From Didymodactylos carnosus (taxonomy: Eukaryota > Rotifera > Eurotatoria > Philodinida > Philodinidae), in NCBI GenBank assembly GCA_905250885.1, contig CAJNOQ010001005.1:1-37550 (forward strand): DNA of 37,550 bases, read 5' to 3'. A program made the translations under genes and the position numbers. Positions within the stretch are counted from its first letter, which is position 1. Each line of letters starts with the position of its first letter. This document shows positions 23,954 to 35,005 of the stretch, piece by piece. The notes beneath the pieces were generated by a model. It saw only the letters and a program-made list of their open reading frames with translations, was not told the origin of the DNA and did no database searches.

Positions 23954-26221
23954 ATGTCATCATCTCTTTGTCCAAGAATGAAACCAGCCGTCAATGAAAA
24001 CATTAACGTCTATCTCGAAGATCGTGATTTATGGATGAAGTTTAAATCATTAACGAATGAAATGATTGTAACAAAAGCGGGAAGGTGAGATAAGTCGAGA
24101 AATTACTTGAAATTTTACTGAGATATGTTATATCTAATGTAAGATAGTAGGTGTTAAACACATAAAACAATACCAATTTTAGTTAGCCTCTTTCAATTTT
24201 TCTTAAGTAACATCTGGTCATAAAAGTACTAAATTCAAAATAACTTTTAGACGAATGTTTCCCGTATTTAAAGTTTCGATTCGTGGACTTGATCCTGAAG
24301 CAATGTATACAATTGAATTATATTTTGATCAAGTTGATCCACATCGTTGGCGTTATGTTAATGGGCAATGGCAACCTGGTTCAAAACCGGATCCACCCAT
24401 TCAACGTGGTCCCTATGTACATAATGAGTCACCAAATTTTGGTAAACATTGGATGAAAGATACAATTGCATTTTCAAAAGTAAAATTAACAAATAAAACA
24501 AATCACACAGGACCAACACAGGTAACTTGAAAGATTATCATACTGCTAATGTAATTGACAAAAACTTCTGAGACTATAGCCCATTTACGAATGAGAATTA
24601 TAAATTAATAGACTAAAATATTTGTCATGGTTCTTTTCTAGATTGTTCTTAATTCATTACATAAATATGAGCCAAAAATTCGTATATCTCAAGTAATTCA
24701 TACGTCGAAACGTGCCAATGAAACAATTCCCGTTTATACAACAAGTTTTCCTGAAACAGAATTTATTGCTGTAACGGCATATCAAAATGATGATGTAAGT
24801 TTCACACTTGTCGTTTTTGATCTTTAATGTTCTTTTTTCCTGTTGTTCTTTTCAAGATCACAGCACTAAAAATTCGTTATAATCCATTTGCTAAAGCATT
24901 CTTAGATACAAATAAAAGGTAAAGAAAACATTTGTCCTAATTTATTTACTTTCTAATACACACACTTTTTTATTTAAAATATAGAGATGAACGAGAAATA
25001 GCTGAAGAATATAATTTACAACAAAATGGTTTATCATTTTTTGGTCCCTCTAATCCATATCATCCATTTTCACCAAATTTTAGTTTTTTTGATACACATT
25101 ATCATTCAAATGGTGTTGATAGATTAAAATTTCATAATTATCGTTCAACTCCATATCCATCATTGTACAACCAAAATACAACGAGAACAAACACACGAAA
25201 ATCACCACCGAATTGTAAGTACACTAATGTTAAGATTTTTAAAAAAAATAAACTGCTTTATTGTAGTTCTCTGAGAACTTATTTATCTCAGTGTATTTAA
25301 TTTATACTAAAACTCCTTTTGCTAGACTTCTGTAGATTGTGTTCACAGACTCTGAAGAATTGCTGGCTACATATTTGATTTTTTTATTTCAACTTTTGCT
25401 CTCATCTGAAACAGACGCTCCTAATTGACTATAAGTATTCAAAAATTAAGTGTTTGTTTTCATAAAAAAACGGAAATCACTAATTCGATCAAAACAAAAA
25501 TTTTTACATTTGACTATCTTTTTTCGTGTGAGAAGTTTATTGATACTATTTGTATTGTATGTAATGATTTTGTTAATCTATTTGCATAGAGCGAGTGATC
25601 TTCTTTTCTTTCTTTCTCGTCTAGAGTAAATATAATAAAACATACTTATTGAAATCATTAATCTGTTGTCAAACCATTATTTATTCTTTTTTTATGTATA
25701 CAGAATCGTTCAAAACAGAAGTTTATTCATAGAAAAGTTAATCTACTAGGCTTTTCTAATATATTTACTCCTACTTTTTTTTTCTAGCTTCCTATCCCAC
25801 CAAAATTGAACCATATAATTTTTCATTTGATCCATTTTATAATCCAACGTCTGTTTCATCTTCTTCCAATAGTCCATGTTCATCGATGATATCAATGTTT
25901 CCATCATCCACACCATCTGGTATTCCACCATCATCTTCAACCAACTACATCTATCCAATGTCTTGTTTATCACCATCATCATACACATATCCATATTCTT
26001 ATCCAACAGTATCGCCATCATCAACATTAAATTATTGTCAAGCATCAACATCTTCTCCAGCTTCTTTGCCACTACCTTCCACAACATCGTTGCTGTTACA
26101 ACAATCTATCTCAACTTCAGCCTCATCATCTCCTAATAACAATATAAATACAAATACATCAGGACTCTATGATATACGACAAAGATCGCCAACAGCATCC
26201 AATGATAGCAATCGATATTAA
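23954..26221 (+). CDS. T-box transcription factor, Brachyury-like, paralogue B
   Basis: Second tandem Brachyury-type regulator. Exons 23954-24084, 24251-24521, 24642-24794, 24857-24918, 24985-25214 and 25788-26221 join in phase to 426 residues. The T-box spans about residues 20-206, with [78 protein letters not shown] and PFAKAF. The C-terminal half contains VDRLKFHNYRSTPYP, the Brachyury-like segment, then a long Ser/Pro/Tyr/Thr-rich region typical of transactivation domains. Introns after the first four coding exons fall at the same residues and phases as in paralogue A. The last intron (25215-25787) is long. The start was chosen because it gives Met-Ser-Ser-Ser-Leu-Cys-Pro-Arg-Met-Lys, matching the CPRMKP block of A. 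The loop after LHKYEP is three residues longer than in A. Confidence 0.9.
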
Positions 26222-28385
26222 ACTCTTTTCTTTTTTGTCTTGTTGTTTTTATTTAAAGAATTAATTCTATATGAATTATCATTTTTTATATGAAAGTTAA
26301 TCTATATCTGCGCATAGTAATATAGGGTGTCAAACAAAATAGTTAATAGTTTGAAATGAGAACTATATGACAATTACGCTAAACGAAGTAACTGTACTTT
26401 TCTATGACTGCACTGTTGACAAATAGCCTGATTGGTTACACTTCATGAACAATATTACATTCAATTGAAGTCTACATTAAGAGTGAGTAATAAGGTTGTA
26501 AAAAGAATGATCTTCTCTATAATTTCTAGAGTATCATGTACAAAAAAAAGAAAATATTCATTAATTTGATTTCCGTATGTTGAGCAATGAATGTCTATCT
26601 GAATGAAGCCATTGACATTCTCGGAAAATGTTTATTTTTGATTGTTTCATGAATTTGTTTTTATGAGATGAACTTTGCTGTAGAATAGAGTGAAGTGATT
26701 AGTATACGAATTTGTGTAATATTGACATTGAGCTCAAGAAAAGCGATTGCAATGGGAACGTGGTATGTATAAATAATGGTTTAGCAACAGATTAATGATT
26801 TCAATGAGTATGTTTATTATATTCACATCTCTATATAAACTGTTCAGAAATTGTTAATATATGCACATAGATTAGTATCAACAAAACAACTAAGCAAAAA
26901 CAATAATCTGTTATTTTCCGTTTAACTCCTACGTGATTTAAAGGTTTATTATGGACAAATTCCGACAAGTTATTTTGTGTTACAAAAGAATTGTGAAGAG
27001 TTGTTAAATATTTCTTAAATCCTATTTCAGATAAGAAATTTTCTAACCATTTTCTGTATAAGTTCACTAAACCTATTTAGTTGACAGTACAGATTTGGAA
27101 AAACATGTAAATGTTAGGTAGAAGTATGGTAATTTAGTTCATAATTTAAAAACATTTAGTCTTGTTCCGGTAAAGAGTTATAGGTGAAGATGAAATAACA
27201 TTGTGAAGAGTGGAGAAACGTCTTATTTTTGTGAAAAGATTTTTAAAACACAACAAAAAAAACTCTAAATATTTGTTACGCATGCATCGCTCATCCATCA
27301 CGTATCAACAAATTTTCAACTTTCAATTACTCAATATATAAAAAAGTTTTTAACTTTCAATATCAAAAATTGACTGTCTTATTTACCAAGGACAACAGTT
27401 TTAAGCTACTAAAGTTTGATCATTGATGACTAAAGCCAACTGAAAATTACAGTAGAAATTAGAAGTCTAATTATTGGCTCGTTTGAGAGAAAATTAAATT
27501 TTCCGTTGTTTTCTCCATATTTTCTTGTATTATTAGAAAATGGCTCTTTATAATATTGGCAGGTGAAATTTTGAATTGTATGTTTACTAAGGATACACAT
27601 AATTCTCTTATTTGTACTGCTTTTTTTCTCTCACTTTTCACTGTTTATTTCATCTTTCAAACGTGACGATAGACACATTTTCTACAAAATGCGATGATGA
27701 TCACTGCATTCGCGTCGTAAGAAGAAAAAGGGCATCCTAACAAATTTTTGTCTTTTAAAAGATATTTTGTTTATCTGTGAACTATTACAACCTAATCAAA
27801 GTGAATGAATATTGAGTTTTTTGACATTTTTATGTGAATTGTTCAGTAGAAGACCGACCGATCTTTGCTGTTCGTTCTTCTTCAACTATAAGAAAAAAGA
27901 AGAGACACAGAACGTGCTGTTTTTTAAAAAAATAAAAATATATAATAAATATCCAGCTGACATTTTAACTATATACCAGAAAGAATAAATATCGATAAAA
28001 CATTCACATAGTATATTGAAGGACGTTTGGGAATAAACTATCAATTATGAAGCTGACAGTATGAAATCGGTGGAGCTCAGAGATGAAGCCTCACACAAAT
28101 CCTTGATAAAACGAAGATTGCTAGAGGTTTTTACATCATTGGAACTCATTCGTTATCTAAATTTTGTTTACCCATGCTCAGCTGCTTTTTACTTTTACGT
28201 ATTTTACAAATAACAGAAATAGAACTATTCCTTTTTGATAGAATGAAGAAAAATCTACACTTGGATTGATTTTTGAGTAGTACTATACAATAGATCTGTA
28301 TAGCAATTGATAACAATCCAGCCAAAATAGGAAATAGCACAATGTTACTACCCAGAAGAAAAAAGACGGGCAACAAACTGCTCGT
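26222..28385. other. Intergenic, AT-rich
   Basis: No gene is called apart from the SAM-like fragment at 26831-27067. A short GGGTGTC at about 26325 resembles transposon ends, but no partner was found. A minus-strand open frame at 28146-28376 has a hydrophobic stretch but only a TTG start, and is not called. Confidence 0.35.
26831..27067 (-). pseudogene. Possible SAM-domain fragment
   Basis: The open frame of 78 codons starts at a GTG, directly after a possible acceptor (GGTTTAG), so it may be an exon or a relic. Residues about 6-50 fit the SAM pattern: WLENFLSEIGFKKYLTTL, then an F...NNLSEF spacing and LNHVGVKRKI, where LGI/LGV precedes the last helix in the family. A hydrophobic tail follows and is not part of the domain. 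SAM domains mediate protein-protein or RNA contacts. No neighbouring exon was found, so a decayed fragment is the best guess. The match is by eye only. Confidence 0.3.
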
Positions 28386-28499
28386 TAATTGCCAGTTTAT
28401 AGGCTGCCTAAAAACTCCCAGTTGACAGTCTCTTAATTATCTAAAAACCACCTAAAAATGGTCTGACCGTCCTAAAAGTAGGCAGTAAACTGACAATTA
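28386..28499. repeat. Small inverted-repeat element
   Basis: TAATTGCCAGTTTATAGGC at 28386 and the inverse of GGCAGTAAACTGACAATTA (28481-28499) form imperfect arms. The interior repeats a CCTAAAAA motif. This is MITE-like, about 114 bp. No target-site duplication was confirmed. Confidence 0.45.
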
Positions 28500-28530
28500 C
28501 CTTGATGATTTTCAATGTCCTGGGTAGTCT

Positions 28531-29161
28531 CCCTAGTGAAAAACTTACTCAAACCTTACTAAAATCTTAGAAAAATCTTGTTAAGCTTAGTAAGATTTCG
28601 CTTACATTTGTCTAAGATCTTAAACAAATCTTACTAAGATCGTGAAACCCGAAAATTCTAAGATTTGATAAGATTTTTCTAAGATCTTACTAAGATTGTA
28701 CTGTCTAAAACTTTTTCAAGATTGGAAAAGAATATATTAGGATCTTAATAGCAAGAACGATAACATTTTTTAAACAATGTGCTTCCGAGATTCACTGAAA
28801 ATTTTTCAAGTTTTAATCCGCATTATCCAAGTTAAAGAATGAAGAGAAATTTCATATTTTCAGGTGTCCAACTATGGACCTTGACCTGCGTGTACATTCT
28901 CTTAAAAGTTGTTGAACGCTTTCGAGAGAGCAAGTACCAGCAGAGTCAGGAAGAAAAATAAGCATATAATCACTCATATTTTCGTTCACTTATGTAGATG
29001 AATGAGAGCGAAACAAAAGGGTGAATGAAAGCAGAGTCATTAAATCTTATTAAGACCTTAAACGATAAGATCGTAGATTATCTTATCAAAATCTTAAAGG
29101 ATAAGATCTTATCAGATCTTAGTAAGATAATGTTAAGAACTGTCTAAGATTTTTACTAGGG
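28531..29161. mobile_element. CCCTAG-ended non-autonomous DNA element
   Basis: The left end CCCTAGTGAAAAACTTA and the right end, read inverted, CCCTAGTAAAAATCTTA are inverted repeats. Next to each end lie clustered copies of TCTTACTAAGATCTTA-like subterminal repeats (about 28550-28700 and 29040-29150). The central part is non-coding. CCCTAG ends are known in piggyBac-type and other DNA transposons, but no TTAA duplication flanks this one, so the superfamily is open. Confidence 0.65.
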
Positions 29162-29382
29162 CTAATAATAGAAAGAAAAATATGAAATATAAAACATCTA
29201 AGAATCAATACGAGCGTCCGTTTGTCAGACTAGTTCGTATTAAGTAAGATGCGGAAGGTTTTGCGGAGCTTCTTCAAAAATAACACATTCTAGACTAGAA
29301 AAATATGACTAGAGCATTAAATAAGACATTCGTTCTGTTTCATGAACTAAACGATCAAAAGCATTGTTCTTAGTACATAATT

Positions 29383-29755
29383 TCATTGTCAGATTCCATC
29401 TTCGACGGGTATCGATATGTTTCGCCCATTAATGGTGTAGTCACAGTATTATTGTCATTTTCATATCCGGAATGTGTTTTATTAGGAAAGCATTTAAATA
29501 GTCATCGAACTTGCACTTATCAACTTCCAGGTGGACATTTAGACTATAGAAGAGAGAAACTTTTGTTGATCAACGAGAAATGAAAGAGGAATTCATTTGA
29601 CATTAACTGACATTCTAGAATCAATTTTTGTAACGAACGATGTACTTGAAAATGTTGGAAAACACTATGTAATACAGTTTATAGTGACTTACGTAGATGA
29701 TGAACAAGAATTATCAAAACTAAAATGTATGGAGTCGATCAAATGGAAAGAATAG
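29383..29755 (+). pseudogene. Nudix hydrolase pseudogene (NUDT15-like), frameshifted
   Basis: Nudix enzymes hydrolyse nucleoside diphosphates linked to other groups. The first frame (29386-29583) reads SPINGVVTVLLSF, VLLGKHLNSHRTCTYQLPGG and HLDY, the start of a Nudix box in NUDT15-type proteins. The box then breaks. The catalytic-helix part, QREMKEE, is in a second frame (from 29571), and the following GIHLTLTDILESIFVTNDVL and NVGKHYVIQFIVTYVDDE are in a third frame running to a stop at 29755. At least two indels therefore disrupt the gene inside the active-site motif. No introns are seen, so it could be a processed copy or a single-exon gene. It is very unlikely to make an active enzyme, unless the frames are sequencing errors. 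Confidence 0.8.
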
Positions 29756-30439
29756 AAATGAGTCAAATAGGTGGTGGATTTAAAACGATTGAATTTATGT
29801 ACTACTAGGAGCAATTATTAACGAAGGATTTAATCCATCTTATCTGTCAAAACTTATCTGCTTGATAATACTGAGCTTTTTTGTGTACTGAGAGTGATTT
29901 GATCAAAGTTTTTTGTTAAGCTTTTGATTACCACCTTGCCAGTTTTAAGATCATGGGCTAAATAATTTATTTTGACTTTGACTTTGAGCTTTTTCTACTT
30001 TTTTTAAAAAAATGCTTCCGATAAAATGAACAAATGTATAACTTTTAAATTTTTACATTTTCGAATTATCATACTACTAGCTCGCAATTCAAAATAGAAC
30101 AGGACGCAATTTAAATTTTGACTTCTCTGCTGTTGATATAAACGTAGCAGTGATTGAACGATATATTTATGGATGGAGAAAATTTGTCTATAACACCATC
30201 ACTACCGGTGTTATCATACAAGTTGAACAGTTTAAAAGAGCTTATGTGAGATTTAAAACTCAAAATACTTTGATAGTACTTTAGCTTTGGATAAACTTGA
30301 AGAGACACTTACCTTAGTTCAAAGTCAAGCTTTCAGGGATCGTCTATGATGGTTTAATCTAGTTCAGTGGATTATGCAACTAGAAGAATCTTTCACCTCT
30401 CATTGCAAATCTGTCTTCCAATCCGGCAGTCAGATCGGG

Positions 30440-30650
30440 TTAATTTCCGGTGGAAAACAAACGGAATCGAACCTGGTAACCTGATGTCTGAATTCCGATA
30501 GTCGTTACCGGCCTGTTCTGGTTGATTTCCCACGCCGGATTCGGTCTGAAATGTGCAGGAGCTAGTCGAATCCGGAGATCAGGTTCTTGATGATTTCCGG
30601 TACGGAAATCGCCGGATCCTGTCGATATAATGGACCCAGGTATAATCCCT
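30440..30650. repeat. GC-richer palindromic repeat island
   Basis: Base composition here is clearly richer in G and C than anything nearby, with many CCGG and CCGGA motifs. It contains the perfect palindrome GATTTCCG-GTA-CGGAAATC (30592-30610) and the inverted pair GGTAAC/GTTACC (30475-30480 and 30514-30519). It looks like an inserted element, possibly of foreign base composition. No protein motif is supported. Confidence 0.5.
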
Positions 30651-30654
30651 GATA

Positions 30655-30742
30655 TTTGGTAAAAAGATGATTCGAAAGTACAGCAGCTGTAGATGACACA
30701 TCTGAAGGTATTTTTTCGATACATGTTTTAATCATTACGTAA
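30655..30742. repeat. Diverged direct repeat, copy 1
   Basis: Resembles 31135-31222 over about 88 bp, sharing AAAAAGAT-ATTCGA, GTAGATGA, TTTTTTCGATA and ATGTTTTAAT in order. The copies are about 480 bp apart and clearly diverged. The GC-richer island lies immediately upstream of this copy. Confidence 0.5.
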
Positions 30743-31134
30743 TGGGCCACAAGAGTTGAGCATATTTTCAATACATTTTCTATGAGATAATTAATTGTCA
30801 CGTGACACTTCATGTACATTCACTATGAACAGTGTAGAGTGATTCATTAAGTAGTCACGTGCTACTTATCCGTCTATACTTCTGTATAGTTTGATGCATT
30901 CATAGTCTGAAACATTATTACCGATCGAATGCATCAGTTTATTGACTGGTAGAGCACTGCAATGTTCTAAGTGTATGTAAGGGATTTAAACGGTGTCTAA
31001 AGTGTGTCTGAGATACGTTTCACTCGGTCGGGTTTTCCATCTGCCAGTAGGGCAGTTGGCATCTAGTTCTTTCTTCTTGGCCCTACTTTCTACTTCGAGT
31101 CAGCCACTCGTTCTCAGCTATTAATCGTACAGAT

Positions 31135-31222
31135 TTTGGAAAAAGATCATTCGAGAGTGCAAGAGAGGTAGATGAAACAGCTGAGCTTATTTTTTCGATA
31201 TATGTTTTAATTATTAAGTAAT
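31135..31222. repeat. Diverged direct repeat, copy 2
   Basis: Counterpart of 30655-30742 in the same orientation. Function unknown. Confidence 0.5.
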
Positions 31223-31409
31223 CAGAATTATTAAACAATATTTATAATATGCCATATATATGTCAAATGATTCGTTTCTAAAAAACCAGTGTCTCATATA
31301 TCATTCAACTTGAGAATTCTTCAATCCATATGTTTAAATTATTTCATTCAAATCTTTTTCAACTAGTTAAAAATTGATACGTAAAAATGTGTTTCAACAT
31401 GTATTTCAT

Positions 31410-32665
31410 CTAAGAAGAATGATCATATTCTTCAGATGTTTCATATAACTCGTCCCTCAAAGATGATGACTGTTTTAAATGATTTTTAAATTGTATCTGA
31501 TTTTGTTCTAAAATGTTAACAGTGTTGTTATACACCTTTTGCCTTTTTTGATCACTTTTCCCTTTCTCAAAACACACTTTCATACTATTATTGTTACTGT
31601 TATGGTATCAGTGACCAGAGGCATTATGATAATAATGTATTTAGTGTGTCTCAAAGCACGATAAAAAAAATATTTTCCATACAGAGGTAGTTCTGACACA
31701 TGCGTAGACTCACCATAGTATTTGAATGCTTGTTCAAATAAATTAAGCGTTGTAACCGATACTATTATTATTAATTAATTATAGTGAGACATGATCAAAG
31801 CCAGACATACATTCAAAAAAAGGAGGTCATGACAAATCACAATATGTAACATATTATTCATTTTTCTGATTATCCGGTTCTCTGATTATTATATCTGTCG
31901 TATTCACATGTGTTTAGAGTAGTACTTACCTGTAAAATCCACCGATAAGTACTCTGGAGCTTTATAAAGCGCACCATTCAAAAGGCTATATTTGAAAATC
32001 TATAAAAAAAAGTGTTTATAGACTCTAGGATTGCTTCTACAGCAAATATCAAAATCATTAACCAAAATTGTCATGCTATACTACGACTTTAGCGTTTCGT
32101 TAGATCCAACAAATTTTGTGGTCAGAAAAAAACTACTAATTACACATCATTCGGTGCAGTTTTTTGCTCTGATTCCAAATATCTACTTAGTTTTGTTTCA
32201 ACATACTTTGGAGCGGAAACAAATAAGGAAGACCTCTAAAAACCGAGATTTTTGGAAAACCTACCATTCGGTTCAGAAGCGTCGCCGCTAATTGGTGCTA
32301 ACTGTGTGGACATGTCATATACAGGACAACATTCCCCGAAAAGTTCATCGAAATTGGAGCTTCGCTGAAGTTCGCGCACGCATTGTATCAAACACAACCC
32401 TTCGGAAAATATGCTAGAAAAATGTTTTATTTTTTTTCTCGAGCTTAGAAAGTTAAAAAATAGAAAATTACCAATCGATAGCATACTTCATGCCGATTCT
32501 GAGTATATGTTTGTTTGTCCAATAGCTATGTTTGATTTTTGCGTATAATTCGATTTTCCGATGGACACGTTTTTTTAGCGTATTTTTGTATACAGGATTT
32601 TTCCAGCTTAAATCAGTTCTAATGAGGGAACCTCTCGAGGTGATAAATCGCTTTTTGATCGACAT
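31410..32665 (-). CDS. Uncharacterised protein, six-exon model
   Basis: Assembled by chaining phase-compatible GT-AG exons on the minus strand: 32472-32665, 32323-32413, 32146-32235, 31930-31999, 31683-31761, 31410-31584, giving about 232 residues with stop TAG at 31410-31412. The exon at 31930-31999 has an excellent acceptor (TTTTTTTATAG) and donor (GTAAGT) and reads LLNGALYKAPEYLSVDFTG. The next reads VSVTTLNLFEQAFKYYG. The last exon is open, hydrophilic and rich in Lys, Gln, Glu and Ser. The N-terminal exon is strongly basic. The weakest parts are the donor after FDELFGECCP (a different donor, GTAGG at 32264, would keep 58 more bases but leaves only a 29-bp intron), the GTGTAA donor at 32145, and the last acceptor (31585 or 31597, four residues difference). 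I do not recognise the family. It may continue upstream of 32665. Confidence 0.45.
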
Positions 32666-32747
32666 CTAGTGCGTTATAGGTTATCGATCATGCTGATTCC
32701 GATTATGACCATGGGGCTTCCCCATAGCTCTTCAAAGATCCAGTCTT

Positions 32748-32929
32748 CTGGAAAACCAGTTTTTCAGAAACCCAGAAAAATAACCCAAGCCTCTCTTAAC
32801 AATTCAGAATTGTAGCGTGCAAATTTCTGATTAAAATGAAACATGCCCCAGCTCTACACGACCTTTCTTTGCAAAGTTATAGAATTTATAAGAAGAGCCC
32901 TAAATTGTTCATTATCAGCTCAAAGCTAA
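32748..32929. repeat. Dispersed repeat, copy 1
   Basis: Diverged direct repeat of 33414-33584. Both share CTGGAAAACCAGTTTTTCA, then CTGATTAAAATGA, CTACACGACCTTTCTTTGCA and AAGTTATAGAATT, ending at AGCTCAAAGCT. A shorter, more diverged relative is at about 35488-35520 (CCACGACCTTCCTTGAAAAA). Confidence 0.65.
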
Positions 32930-33413
32930 GGTGCCACTAATTCAAAGTTTCCACAAATTTTATTATTCGTTTTGACACACATATTCGAATCCATCATGAG
33001 TTGTTGATCATGAATCCTGCCTTCTTTTTTGATTTAAATAAAGTTTTGACGGAAAAAAATGCAAAATATTGAGAAGAGCTCAAAAACTTGAAAAACCTAT
33101 CTTTTCGAAAAATGTGTTCTTATTATTTTGCTTTGCATTTTTTAAGATTTTTGAAGTGATATTCGGCTTCCTTGTATGAAACTGAGCCTAGGAAAGTTCT
33201 CCAGAGCCTGATCGCATATAACGTATCCGGTACAGAAACCAGGACGGTAGGAATGCTCCGTTTGTATTACCTAAAATGGCAACTGTATCTAGTTTATTTG
33301 GTAAAGAGATAGAGACCTGATTCATACGCCATTAGAACCGCAGTTCGATGCGCAATAAAAGTATGGGTCGCTTTTTTTTATATTACTTTCCTGTGCTGAG
33401 AAAAATTGTTTTT

Positions 33414-33584
33414 CTGGAAAACCAGTTTTTCAAAATAATCAAAACCTTCTTTTAATGAGGCATGATTATAGCCCGTAAATCTCTGATTAAAATGAGACAT
33501 CTCCCAGCCCTACACGACCTTTCTTTGCAAAGTTATAGAATTGACAAGAAGGGCCCTAAATGTTCATTGCCAGCTCAAAGCTGA
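33414..33584. repeat. Dispersed repeat, copy 2
   Basis: Second copy of the repeat at 32748-32929, same orientation, 0.67 kb away. Non-coding. The DNA between the copies (32930-33413) shows nothing recognisable. Confidence 0.65.
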
Positions 33585-33994
33585 CAGAACATACAGAAAT
33601 AAGAAGAAATACATTTAGGCAAATAAATTCTGACAAATTAAAGAGATTCCCAACACACAAAATTAAAACGTTCGATTTTCCCTCACGAATGAATCAATAC
33701 CAATTAGAGAACAACAAACTATAGTCTGAAAGTTCATGCAACGAACATAGTGCGACGATTACTTGCACAGAGAACAATCTTCCTCATCATCTCCTATTTC
33801 GCCCTTGAAACAAATCTTAAATCAGATTAGAAAGACATGTAAAAAGCTCATTGACATCGTTAAACTACAGTTTGTATTTAAAGAATATTCAATATTAATT
33901 TGAATATTAATTACGCATTTGCTCAGCAACAGATAGAATTTAAGTATAACAAAAAATTTATGTCTAATAAAAGGTCAGGTGGTACAGAGATGAT

Positions 33995-34742
33995 TCACAA
34001 TCGTATTGTTAGATGATTACGAAAAAATCGATAATGAATTTGTTGAAAATCTTTGAATTTTCTTCTATCCATTGTACAACATCTTTTTCGCGATAAGCAT
34101 AGCATTGTATTTGTAGATATTTCAAACGACTGAGCCGTGTCAATAATACGGGGACTATCCTGCAACAATGACCGAATGTTGCAATCAATATACAAAAGCG
34201 TTGTAGATTGGAAAGTTTTTGGCAGACTTCATGAACATGTGAAAATTGAAAACCACGGAAAGAAATATTCAAATATATTCCTCCGCTTGATCTGATTTCA
34301 TTTATTAATGAACATAGTCTGGCATCAGGTAAAATGCATTTCTCGAATATCTGAAACGTTGTTTCTATAGATTCAAGATTCAATAAACGAATAAGAATAT
34401 TCGATAAGAATTTATTGTCGAAATTCTCTTGCAATACTAATGTTTTTACTGCTGAGCATGTAATGGATTCATTTAAAAACGTGATGGACAGTAGCACGCA
34501 CACTGATGACGGAATAGTCATAAATCCGGAGAAATAAAACCTAGTTTAGAAACATTCGAATAGTGACGATTTGACGATGAAATATCCTGTAGAGTTGTTT
34601 CTGTAATCAAATTGAACTCTTGAAGTTGTGAATAGTCGACTGGGGATGAGCATAATGGTGCTGCTGATTTTGATTTTAAAGTACCTGGCCTCATATAAAC
34701 GGATATGATCGGACATGGAAGTGTGTAGACATAAGTCAATGG
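33995..34742 (-). pseudogene. LRR-like protein fragment, probably frameshifted
   Basis: The first frame (34742 to 34518) follows a good acceptor (CTCTCTTTTTAG) and ends with a NVSKLGFISPDL pattern. The second (34521-34009) overlaps it in another frame and shows leucine-spaced segments such as LSNLQRFCILIATFGHCC, VPVLLTRLSRLKYLQIQCY and DVVQWIEENSK. These resemble the leucine-rich part of F-box/LRR-type proteins. Near the end, a third frame (to 33995) offers HYRFFRNHLTIRL, which looks like a more natural C terminus. The frame changes suggest a decayed gene, although a very short intron could explain the first one. No F-box was found. The family call is by pattern only. Confidence 0.4.
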
Positions 34743-35005
34743 CTAAAAGAGAGAAAAATCAAATGTAGATTTAATTTTGTACAGATGTGCGATAAAGAAA
34801 CTCCTATACGGGCATGCATATTCTCCATTTCCACAAACATTTTATGTGAAAATATGAAAAATTTTAATCCATGTTTTTTTATTCGTTGGACAGAACGAGT
34901 CATATATGTTATCAGTGTAAGCTGATTTGCGACTTTACGCTTAGCTATAGTCTGTAAGAGTGTAATACTGAAAAGTGTATATGCTTTTGAATTTTTTTAA
35001 AAAAT

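Larger units (their letters stand above)
29756..31409. other. Intergenic with GC-richer repeat island
   Basis: No gene is called. It contains the GC-richer block at 30440-30650 and a diverged direct repeat pair (30655-30742 and 31135-31222). The minus-strand frames over 30440-30819 are chance openings in the repeat. Confidence 0.4.

Noticed and set aside
28146..28376. Possible small membrane protein on the minus strand
   Set aside because: Only a TTG start, composition-driven hydrophobicity, and no transcript signals.
30455..30480. tRNA B-box-like sequence on the minus strand (AGGTTCGATTCCG)
   Set aside because: No A box at the right distance, and no cloverleaf stems. The match lies in a GC-richer repeat.
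30440..30819. Two overlapping minus-strand frames
   Set aside because: Chance openings in a palindromic repeat. The translations resemble no protein.
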